Assembly: GCA_963739135.1 (NCBI GenBank)
Contig: CAVTZG010000010.1
Span: 248,001 to 312,000 of the forward strand
DNA: 64,000 nt
Direction: 5' to 3'
Source of the DNA: Palsa-504 sp963739135
GTDB taxonomy: Bacteria; Actinomycetota; Actinomycetes; Streptosporangiales; Streptosporangiaceae
The notes beneath the pieces were generated by a model. That model searched no databases, had not been told where the DNA came from, and was given only the letters and a program-made list of their open reading frames with translations. This document shows positions 48,963 through 56,595 of the stretch, in pieces. The position numbers and the translations under genes are program-made. Each line of letters begins with the position of its first letter. Positions within the stretch are counted from its first letter, which is position 1.

Positions 48963-51158
48963 CTACAGGAGCCTGAGCTCGCGGGTCCGCTGGAGGGCGT
49001 GGGCGCGTGAGGAGACGCCGAGCTTGCGGTAGATCGACCGGACGTGGCTGTGGACGGTGTTGTGCGACACGTACAGCTGCTGGCCGATGTCGCGTTCGGA
49101 CAGGTCGCTGGTCAGCAGCTGGAGCACCCTGAGCTCCCGCCCCGTCAGCTCCTCATCTGCGGATCTGATGCCCGGCCGCGGAGACGGCTCGCAAGCCTTC
49201 AGCCGCCCGGTCAGGATCCCCGGGTCGGGACAGGACCCGATGACGGCTCGTGCCTCGGTGATCGCCGCCTGCGAGCGCTCCCGCTCGCCCACGGCCTGCA
49301 GCACCGATCCGTGGTGCAGCAGGCCCATCGCTACCTCGGCCGGCTGGCCCCGGGACCGCAAGAAGCTGACACCACCCCCGATCAGCGGCCCTGCCTGCTC
49401 CGGCCTGCCGCGCGCGGCGAGCGATACCCCGAGCGCCAGCGGGACCGCGCCGCTGGCCTTCTCGGTGCCATGCTCCCGGACGAGATCCGCTGCGCCCTCG
49501 GCCAGCATCCGCTGGTCTTCGAGACGGCCCAGCTCACCCGCGATGAGCGAGCGGTAGGCCAGCGACGACGCGCCCGCCGCCCAGTGCGCGCTCCCCGGTG
49601 CCAGCGCCGCCGATTCGGCGAACCACCGGTCGGCCGCACCGGGCTCACCCCGGAAATACAGGCCCATGCCGACCGCCCAGCAGGCCACCGGCCGCCAGGG
49701 CGACCCCGGGCCCTCCAGCTCGGCCGCGCGCCGGCCGTTCTCCAGCTGGGCGCCCGCGTCACCCCACGGGCAGCAGGCCCGCAGCATCGTCAGGCCCGCC
49801 CCGGCCGAGCTGAAACCGGCCGGCAGAGCCCTCCCGCCGGGCTCGGCCAGCCGTCCGGCCGCCGCGATCACCGGACCCGCCTCCACCCGCCTGGCGGACA
49901 GCGACAGCATCCACGCCTTGACCAGGAGCAGCCCCGCGTGGCCGTTCTGCATCTCCTGCGGCAGCTGCCCGATCCAGGCCAGGACGGCCTCGTACCGGCA
50001 CGAGCTGGCGTAGCTGACCCAGGAGGCTTCGATCAGCTCGGCGGCCTCGGCGTGCGCGCCCGCCGCGACCGCATGCGCGATGGCCTCGCCGGTCATCCCG
50101 TGATCGCGATGCCAGCCGTACGCCCGGCGGTGCAGCGCCGGGGCCGTGCCCGGCTCACGCCGCTCCAGCTCGACCCGCAGCAGCCGGGCGAACAGCGGAT
50201 GGAAGCGATACCACCCGCCCTCGCCGCCCAGGGAGATAAGGAACAGGTTGCTGCGTGACAGCGCGTCCAGCATCGGCGCCGAATGCTGCTGCTCCAGCAC
50301 CGCATCGCACAACGGGCCGGACAGCCGCTCCAGGACGGAAGAGCGCAGCATCAGCGCCTGCACCGGCGGATCATGCGCCCGGAGCACCTCGGTCTCCAGG
50401 AAGTCGATCAGATGGCGGCTCGAGGCACCCAGGTCGGTCACCAGGGCGTGGCGGTCGGCAGCGCGCCGCAGCGACAGCGCCGTCAGGTAGAGCCCGGCCG
50501 GCCAGCCCTCCAGCCGCTCGACCAGAGCATCCACCTCCTCGGGCAGCAGGCCGAGCCCCAGGCGCCCGTTCAGGAACGCGTCCGCCTCCCCGGACGTGAA
50601 CCGCAGATCGCCGGCACGCAGCTCGAGCAGCTCACCGTGCGCGCGCAGCGCAGCCAGCGGAAGGTCCGGCTCCGTCCGCGCGGAGAGCACCAGCTGGAAG
50701 GCGGGCGGTGCATGATCGATGAACCAGGCCAGGCTCTCGCGGGCCGGGCCATCCGAAAGCCGGTGGAAGTCATCCAGGATCAGCGTGACCTCACCCAGAT
50801 CGTCCAGCTCATTCACCAGGCGCGGCAGCACCATGTGAACGATAGACGCCGCCCCGGCCAGCTGCGGCGACGCCGGCACGCTGATCGCCGGGCAGGCCCC
50901 GCGAAGCGCCTCGATCACATACGACCACAGCACCACAGGGTCATCGTCGTCCTCGTCCAGCGTCAGCCACCCGACCGGCTTGCGCGCCGCCTCAGCTTGG
51001 TGCCACGCCGCCAGCAAGGTGGTCTTCCCGTAACCCGCCGGACATGCCACCAGGCTCAGCGCCAGACCCGACCCGGCCCGAAGCCGTTCCAGCAGCCGCT
51101 CGCGCGGAACGACCTGATCACGCACCGCCGGCGGACGCAACTTCGTCGCTACCAGCAC
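48963..51158 (-). CDS. MalT-like LuxR-family (LAL) regulator, copy 2 (5' end replaced)
   Basis: 731 aa, same domains as copy 1 (Walker A CPAGYGKTTLL, Walker B LILDDFH, C-terminal LuxR HTH). The duplication stops at 51167, so the first 11 residues, ribosome site and promoter of copy 1 are missing. The only nearby start is GTG 51158 (MLVATKLRPP), with no Shine-Dalgarno in front. Only three residues differ from copy 1, so the duplication is recent or kept uniform by gene conversion. It may be silent or driven by a new promoter. Confidence 0.8.
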   Translation of the reverse strand: MLVATKLRPPAVRDQVVPRERLLERLRAGSGLALSLVACPAGYGKTTLLAAWHQAEAARKPVGWLTLDEDDDDPVVLWSYVIEALRGACPAISVPASPQLAGAASIVHMVLPRLVNELDDLGEVTLILDDFHRLSDGPARESLAWFIDHAPPAFQLVLSARTEPDLPLAALRAHGELLELRAGDLRFTSGEADAFLNGRLGLGLLPEEVDALVERLEGWPAGLYLTALSLRRAADRHALVTDLGASSRHLIDFLETEVLRAHDPPVQALMLRSSVLERLSGPLCDAVLEQQHSAPMLDALSRSNLFLISLGGEGGWYRFHPLFARLLRVELERREPGTAPALHRRAYGWHRDHGMTGEAIAHAVAAGAHAEAAELIEASWVSYASSCRYEAVLAWIGQLPQEMQNGHAGLLLVKAWMLSLSARRVEAGPVIAAAGRLAEPGGRALPAGFSSAGAGLTMLRACCPWGDAGAQLENGRRAAELEGPGSPWRPVACWAVGMGLYFRGEPGAADRWFAESAALAPGSAHWAAGASSLAYRSLIAGELGRLEDQRMLAEGAADLVREHGTEKASGAVPLALGVSLAARGRPEQAGPLIGGGVSFLRSRGQPAEVAMGLLHHGSVLQAVGERERSQAAITEARAVIGSCPDPGILTGRLKACEPSPRPGIRSADEELTGRELRVLQLLTSDLSERDIGQQLYVSHNTVHSHVRSIYRKLGVSSRAHALQRTRELRLL

Positions 51159-51167
51159 CGGCCCAGG
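48963..51167. repeat. 2.2-kb direct repeat, copy 2
   Basis: Match to 43782-45986. The right edge falls within GCACCGGCCCAGG; after that the two copies diverge completely. Confidence 0.95.
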
Positions 51168-51428
51168 AAAACCTGGCGTTGCCCGTCACCGGAGGCCGTC
51201 GTCACGTCCGGTGGCCAGGACCGGCGAGGTTCTGTTTACCTACGAGCGGGTGATGACAGCGTGGGTTCATGCCGTCAGCATTGAAACCAGGCAATCATGA
51301 CCGGCCCGCGGTCCGTATGTGCAGTATCAGGAAGATCCGATCGGGACGAACCGGTACGGCGGGTCGCTGGCCGAGTAGACAGCGGTATGTGCAGTTCGCC
51401 GCCAAGTCGGCGGAGAAAGGGGATCAGG

Positions 51429-51872
51429 ATGAGCACTGACAGGGACATCATCGCGGCCGTGTCCCGGGAGCTGGCCACCGACCCGCTCATCGACGCTGAC
51501 GACATCGTGGTCGACCTATTCAATGGCGCTGTAACACTCAACGGCACCGTACCGAGTCAAGCCCAGTCCGCGGCGGCGACCGCGGCGGCGCATCGGGTCG
51601 ATGGCGTGACCGGAGTGGACAATCTGCTGGCCGTCGCCCTGCCGTCCCGCGACTACGGGGACGACGCGGCGCTGGCACAGTTGGCGAACCAAGCGCTCGC
51701 GGCGAATCGTGCCGTGCCGGACGGTGTCCAGGCGACCGCTCGTGAGGGCAGTATCTTTTTGACCGGCACGGTGACCCATAACGTTCAGCGCGCCGCCGCC
51801 GAAGACGCCGTGGCCGGGGTGGCCGGGGTGCTCAGCATCACCAATGAGATCGAGCTCCAGGGCAACACGTAA
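51429..51872 (+). CDS. Two-BON-domain protein
   Basis: 147 aa, two BON domains in tandem: DRDIIAAVSRELATDPLID with VVDLFNGAVTLNGTVPSQAQ and VDGVTGVDNLLAV, then ALAQLANQALAANRAVP with GSIFLTGTVTHNVQRAAAED and VAGVLSITNEIEL. No signal peptide, so cytosolic. BON proteins associate with membranes or phospholipids and are osmotic-stress linked. ATG 51429 has AAAGGGGATCAGG upstream. About 150 bases upstream a partial cassette-like CGGGTGATGACAG is seen, but no palindrome. Confidence 0.88.
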   Translation: MSTDRDIIAAVSRELATDPLIDADDIVVDLFNGAVTLNGTVPSQAQSAAATAAAHRVDGVTGVDNLLAVALPSRDYGDDAALAQLANQALAANRAVPDGVQATAREGSIFLTGTVTHNVQRAAAEDAVAGVAGVLSITNEIELQGNT

Positions 51873-51976
51873 GTGGCTGATGGAACCGTAGGGGTTCTTG
51901 AGGCCTGGCCGCGCGGCGGCCGCGCGGCCAGAAGCCCTGTTGCAGGCCCGGTTGCACGCGGCGGAGAATAAGACTG

Positions 51977-52249
51977 GCCATGATGCGCCAGGAACTCGAA
52001 TACATCCGCCGCGGTGACCTGGACTGGGTCCTTCCCGGTCACCGTGAAGAATGTCTTCAGATCGAAGGCCACCGCCCGCAGTGTGTCCGGCCGGCACCGT
52101 CCCGCCACGAACTCCAGATACCAGTCCACCAGCCGCTCGCCCAGGCGATAACCGGCCAGGCCAGACCCCGGCACGAAACGCACAAGACACGGGAAGCTGC
52201 TCATTTCAGCACCATCCCAGCCCGGCCAGCGAGAACATGGAAGCGACAC
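51977..52249 (-). pseudogene. Tyrosine recombinase (integrase) N-terminal fragment
   Basis: GSGLAGYRLGERLVDWYLEF, RCRPDTLRAVAFDLKTFFTV and VTAADVFEFLAHHG are the SAM-like DNA-binding domain of a phage-type integrase. The catalytic domain with the R-H-R-Y residues is absent; the frame runs on into the antisense of the BON gene. The remnant shows that a mobile element was once in this region. Confidence 0.75.
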
Positions 52250-52379
52250 GGATCACCGGTGTATTAAGCGATCTGTGTGATTAGAGCCGCCTGGCGTACA
52301 GTCGATTCGTCACGGTACGTCATTCCCAACATGGCGCCAGGAGAACAGGACGGTAGGCCAGCCGCGGCCGACGCAGCTT

Positions 52380-52438
52380 TTCCCCTAGGTGAATCCGGCT
52401 GGCGGGTGATGACAGGCCACCTGCCTGCGCGTAAGCCT
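52380..52438 (+). promoter_or_regulatory. Stress cassette 8, upstream of a DUF1269 gene
   Basis: CCCCTAGGTG at 52382-52391, 12 bp, then GGGTGATGACAGGCCACCT at 52404-52422 and GCCTGCGCGTAAGCCT. It is followed by ATGGACAGCGACAG at 52447, the start of the small protein gene, now in frame with the DUF1269 ORF. Confidence 0.83.
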
Positions 52439-52512
52439 GCTAGGAGATGGACAGCGACAGGGCGCAAGGGCCCCAGCTGTATCGGGTTGGCGAGCAAGAA
52501 GAGGGACAGGAC

Positions 52513-53022
52513 ATGGCGAAGGCTGACGCAGTATTCATTTACATCGGCACCTACCCGGACGAGGCTGCGGCGCGAGACGATTATGACGTCGTCAAGGACC
52601 TGCACGCGGCCGGCGCGGTCGGCACCTACGACGCGTCCGTGGTCACCAAGGACTACGAGGGCAAGGTGCACGTGAACAAGGACGAGATGGCCACCCGGCA
52701 CGGGGCGTGGGGCGGCGCGGCCGTCGGCGCCGTCGTCGGCATTCTGTTCCCGCCCTCGATCATCGTCGGCGCAGCGGTCGGCGCAGCGGTCGGCGGGGTC
52801 GGCGGGCACCTGTGGCGCGGCATGTCCCGGGCCGACGTCAAGGAGTTCGGCGACATCATCGACGACGGGCAAGCCGCCCTGGTCATCGTCGGGGAGAGCA
52901 AGCTGCAGCAGGCCATCGACAAAGCCGAGCTGAAGGCCGAGAAACATATCGCCAAGGAACTCAACGTGAGCAAGAAGGACGTCGACCAGGCCGTCCAGGA
53001 AGCAGCGAGCGAAGTCAGCTGA
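52513..53022 (+). CDS. DUF1269-family general stress protein, copy 3
   Basis: 169 aa. ADAVFIYIGTYPDEAAARDD and AGAVGTYDASVVTKDYEGK, then a Gly/Ala-rich hairpin (AAVGAVVGILFPPSIIVGAA) and a C-terminal helix region (AALVIVGESKLQQAIDKAE). Closest relative in the window is copy 1 (40553). ATG 52513 has GAGGGACAGG upstream. The frame is also open from ATG 52447, where a 22-codon leader begins MDSDRAQG, a relic of the small protein start, so a fused longer form is possible. Confidence 0.87.
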   Translation: MAKADAVFIYIGTYPDEAAARDDYDVVKDLHAAGAVGTYDASVVTKDYEGKVHVNKDEMATRHGAWGGAAVGAVVGILFPPSIIVGAAVGAAVGGVGGHLWRGMSRADVKEFGDIIDDGQAALVIVGESKLQQAIDKAELKAEKHIAKELNVSKKDVDQAVQEAASEVS

Positions 53023-53122
53023 CCTGACGATCTCTGGCCTAGGGCGATGCGGTGCCGCCAGCGGCCGTTCGGTGGCCGGGGATATCGGGAAGGAGCGCTT
53101 CGGATGGCGAGGCGGGGATAAT

Positions 53123-53158
53123 GGAGGCCGGGGCCGTGCCCGGATGCGGGAATCCGCT
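53123..53158 (+). repeat. 36-bp dispersed repeat, copy 2
   Basis: Matches 40163-40198 with one mismatch; lies just upstream of the antiporter pseudogene. Confidence 0.85.
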
Positions 53159-53209
53159 GTGGCTGCCAGGTGCCCGCGGGCCTGATGAGCAGCGGCGGGC
53201 GGCGAGCCG

Positions 53210-54460
53210 GTGACCGCGTCGCAGATCTTCGCCGGGCTTGCCCTGATTGTCGGGCTGGCCGTGGCCTGCCAGATCATCGCCGCGCGCTTCGGCATCCCGG
53301 CGATCATCTTGCTGCTGCCGGCCGGATTCGCCGCCGGCGCCGCGACCACGGTGGTCAATCCAGACAAGATCTTCGGGGCGGCGTGGCCGCCGCTGGTGAG
53401 CCTGGCGGTCGCGATCATCTTGTTCGACGGCGGCCTGGATCTGGTCACCAAAGGGCTGGAGGGCGACAGCCGCCGGGTGGTGCGCCGCCTGCGCGAGTGG
53501 GGCATCCCGATGACCTGGGCCGGCGCCGGCTTTTCGGCGGACTTCTGCTCGGCCTGTCCTCCAAGGCCGCCATCATGCTCGGCGCCATCTTGATCGTGTC
53601 CGGCCCCACCGTGGTGACCCCGATCTTGCACGCCGCCCGGACCGGCAAGAAGCTGACCACGATCTTGGGCTTTGAGGGCACCACCATCGACCCGATCGGC
53701 GCCATCATCGCCGTGGTCGTGTTCCAGGCCATAACCGCCAGCCACGCGCACCACGACGTGCTGTCCGGGATCGTCGGTTTCGCCGGGCGGATCGGTCTGG
53801 GCGTGGCCGGCGGCGCGGTCGGCGTCGCCGTGCTGTGGTTTTTGCTGAAGAAGCTGAAGCTCACCGGCATCCTCGCCACCGAGGCCATCATCGCCACGGT
53901 GATCACCATCGCCGGCTTGTGCGACGCGATCCAGGACGACACCGGGCTGGTCGCCGCCATTACCATCGGGATCGTCGTGGCGAACCTGCGCGGCGTGGAC
54001 CTGCCCGAGGACCGGCCGTTCCTCAAGACGGTCGTCCAGCTGGCGATCGGGGTGCTGTTCATCGCGATCTCGGCCACGGTGACCCCGGCGTCTCTGCGGG
54101 GCGTGATCTGGCCGGCGCTGGCCCTGGTGGCGCTGCTGGTGCTGGTGGTCCGCCCGGCCGTCGCGGTGGTGGCCACGGCGCGGTCCACCCTGACCAGGAA
54201 CGAGCGGATCTTCATCGGCTGCATGGATCCGCGGGGGATCGTCGCGGCGTCCACGGCGGCGAGCTTTGCCGCTCCGCTCGTCGCGCTGCACATCGGCGGG
54301 GCGGACAAGCTGCTGCCCGCGACGTTCCTGGTGATCGTCGGAACCGTCGCCATCTATGGCCTGGCCGCAGCCCCCCTCGCCAGCAAGCTCGGCCTCCGCC
54401 AACCCGAACCCGAGAAAGTCCCCGCCGAACAACCCGCCCTGAGCCCACCCATGAGAGACG
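53210..54460 (+). pseudogene. Cation:proton antiporter gene with a frameshift
   Basis: The first frame (GTG 53210 to about 53540) encodes FAGLALIVGLAVACQIIAAR, PAIILLLPAGFAAGA and LAVAIILFDGGLDL. The protein continues in the next frame: LFGGLLLGLSSKAAIMLGAI, LIVSGPTVVTPILHAARTG, GFEGTTIDPIGAIIAVVVFQ and so on to AAPLASKLGLRQPEPEK. This is a CPA-type Na+/H+ or K+/H+ antiporter of about 12 helices. The break lies within GGCTTTTCGG near 53530, a one-base indel in a T run. It may be a sequencing artefact or a true recent inactivation. Confidence 0.75.
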
Positions 54461-54475
54461 GGGGGCCAGCCGACC

Positions 54476-54919
54476 GAAGTGCGGGCCCTGCTGATGGAGA
54501 TCGTGCTGACCGCGCTGCTGGTCAGCGTGATCCTGGGCACGGCATCGGCCGCGCAGAACGTCGGCGCGATCGCCGCGCTGGGCGTCGGCGGCTACATCGC
54601 CCTGGCCGGGCTGTGGGCCGCGCCGGTCAGCGGCGTGTCGATGAACCCAGCCCGCTCCTTCGGCCCGGCCCTGGCCAGCGGCTACTGGAGCAGCTACTGG
54701 GTGTATCTCGTCGGGCCGCTCGCCGGCATGCTGATCGCCGTCGGCTGCGCGTACGTGCTGCGCGGCCGCGGCGGCAGCGCGATCTCGCGGGCGGCGGGCT
54801 CCGGCGTGCTGGACGAGGGGGCCCACGCCGCCAGAGCCAAACTGTCCCAGGACATCGAGCACGGCAGGGTCGTCCCCCCGGGCATCGCCGACACCGATGC
54901 GCAGCGGCCCGGCCAGTGA
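54476..54919 (+). pseudogene. Aquaporin (MIP family) 3' half
   Basis: LLMEIVLTALLVSVILGTAS, VGGYIALAGLWAAPVSGVS with the second NPA box SMNPARSFGPA, and the last helix YWVYLVGPLAGMLIAVGCAY. The first half with the first NPA box is missing; the 5' side joins the antiporter 3' end directly. A start at 54476 or 54479 could give a 146-aa half-channel, but a lone half should not form a pore. Probably a fusion scar. Confidence 0.7.
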
Positions 54920-55121
54920 CCAGCGTCGCGCCAGCCTGTCACCGTCCCGGCCGGCGGCACGCCGACCGGCCCAGTTCGGGCGGCGGTCAGTTGGCTCTGC
55001 GGTACGACAAGAGCCAGGAGATCCCGGGTTCATGTCCGCAGTCAGCTCTGGTCTTCTCAGACTGCCGCGTCCGCCACGCCCTGAGCGGCAGGTGCCGCCT
55101 TGCCCTGAGGGGCACGGGCCG

Positions 55122-55205
55122 CACCTGAAACGCATCTACGCCAAACTGGAAGTCTCCTCCCGCGCGGAAACGGTCGAGCGAGCCCGGCTGCTCGGCCTGC
55201 CGTGA
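55122..55205 (+). pseudogene. C-terminal scrap of a LuxR-type HTH regulator
   Basis: HLKRIYAKLEVSSRAETVER then ARLLGLP and a stop: the recognition helix end of a LuxR domain, distinct from the two LAL copies. Everything upstream is missing. The surrounding 54920-55351 region holds no intact gene; GGAGATCCCGGGTTCA near 55017 also occurs near 39082. Confidence 0.7.
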
Positions 55206-55351
55206 CAGGCAACACGCAGCCCCGTTCGGATCTAGCCGCGCAGGGCGCTGACCGGCCGCGGCTGGAAGCTAGCCCCGCCCCGTAACCAGGCAGACAGCAT
55301 TCAGGCCGGTCAGCGTCTCACGCCCGATAGTAGCCGGATCTCACACGGCAA

Positions 55352-56569
55352 CTAGAACCCAGCGGGCCCGGCGGCCACATCATCGCTGGAGATGCCGAGC
55401 AGGTACAAGATTGCGTCTAGGTAGGGGACGCTCAGCGAGGTGTCGGCCGCGTCACGGACCACCGGCTTGGCGTTGAACGCGACGCCGAGCCCGGCGGCGG
55501 CGATCATGTCGAGATCATTGGCGCCGTCGCCGACCGCTACCGTCTGGGACAGCGGAACGCCGGCGTCCGCGGCGAACCGGCGCAGCGCCTCCGCCTTCGC
55601 GGCCCGGTCGATCAGCGGGCCGCGCAGCCGCCCGGTCAGCTTCCCGGCGGAGATATCCAGCTCGTTGGCCGCCACGTAGCCGATGCCGAGCTCGGCGGCC
55701 AGCGGCCCGATCACCTGGACGAAGCCGCCGCTGACGATGCCCGACTTGTAGCCGAGGTCGCTGAGCGTCCTGATCAGCGTGCGCGCGCCCGCGGTCAGCC
55801 GCAGCTCGCCCCGGACCTCGTCGAGAACCCGCGCGTCGAGCCCGGCGAGCAGCGACACCCGTTCGCGGAGCGACGCGGCGAAGTCGAGTTCGCCGCGCAT
55901 CGCGGCCGCGGTCACCTTCGCCACCTCGTCAGCGCAGCCGGCCCGCGCGGCTAGCAGGTCGATGACCTCGTCCTGGATGAGGGTGGAGTCCACGTCCATC
56001 ACGATCAGCCGGAGCGCCCGCCGGTGCAGCCCGCCGCGCTGAACGGCCACGTCGATCCCCTGCTCGACCGCGGCGCGGGCCAGGTCCTCGCGGAGCATCG
56101 CCGGATCCCCGCCGGAGACGTCCATCTCGATGCAGGTCACTGGGTGCTGCGCGAGCCTGCCGATCCGGTCGATGTTCGCTCCGCTGGCTGCGATCCGCCC
56201 GCCGATGGCGGTGATGGCGGCGGGCGCCAGCGGGCTGCCCAGCAGGGTGACGTACAGCCGCCCGCCCCGGGCCGCCGGATCATCCGGGCCCGTGGCCGGG
56301 TCCGTGGCAGGCACTGAGCCGGTGGTGAGCTCGGCGTCCAGGCCGAGCTCAGCGGCGAGCGCGCTGACCGCGGCGTGGATGCCGGTCAGGTCCGGCGGCC
56401 CGTCGCAGCCGAGCAGCACGCCGAGGACCAGGCGGCCCCGGATCACCACCTGCTCGACGTCCAGCACGCTGAGCGGGTGCCTGGCCAGCACGGCGAACAG
56501 CCTGGAGGTCACGCCCGGCCGGTCCCGGCCGGTCAGGGTGATGAGCAGGGTAGTCCCCGGAGTATTCAT
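55352..56569 (-). CDS. serB: Phosphoserine phosphatase SerB with N-terminal ACT domains
   Basis: 405-aa SerB2-type enzyme, last step of serine synthesis. Two N-terminal ACT-like domains (residues 5-85 beginning LLITLTGRDRPGVTSRLFAV, and 105-175 beginning GRLYVTLLGSPLAPAAITAI) may sense serine. The HAD domain has LIVMDVDSTLIQDEVIDLLA (nucleophile Asp), KSGIVSGGFVQVIG (motif II Ser) and VAVGDGANDLDMIAAAGLG (motif IV). All catalytic residues are intact. The ATG at 56569 fits the first ACT strand. It marks the return to core genes after the accessory region. Confidence 0.95.
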   Translation of the reverse strand: MNTPGTTLLITLTGRDRPGVTSRLFAVLARHPLSVLDVEQVVIRGRLVLGVLLGCDGPPDLTGIHAAVSALAAELGLDAELTTGSVPATDPATGPDDPAARGGRLYVTLLGSPLAPAAITAIGGRIAASGANIDRIGRLAQHPVTCIEMDVSGGDPAMLREDLARAAVEQGIDVAVQRGGLHRRALRLIVMDVDSTLIQDEVIDLLAARAGCADEVAKVTAAAMRGELDFAASLRERVSLLAGLDARVLDEVRGELRLTAGARTLIRTLSDLGYKSGIVSGGFVQVIGPLAAELGIGYVAANELDISAGKLTGRLRGPLIDRAAKAEALRRFAADAGVPLSQTVAVGDGANDLDMIAAAGLGVAFNAKPVVRDAADTSLSVPYLDAILYLLGISSDDVAAGPAGF

Positions 56570-56595
56570 CGCGGCGCCAGGTTACCCGACCGGGG

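Noticed and set aside
51785..52249. Complete integrase gene
   Set aside because: Only the N-terminal SAM-like domain is recognisable; the rest of the frame is antisense to the BON-domain gene.
39006..52438. Repeated CACCTAGGTG elements as a CRISPR array or transposon ends
   Set aside because: Copies are kilobases apart, in both orientations, each upstream of a gene; no spacers, no target duplications, and no bounded unit between them.
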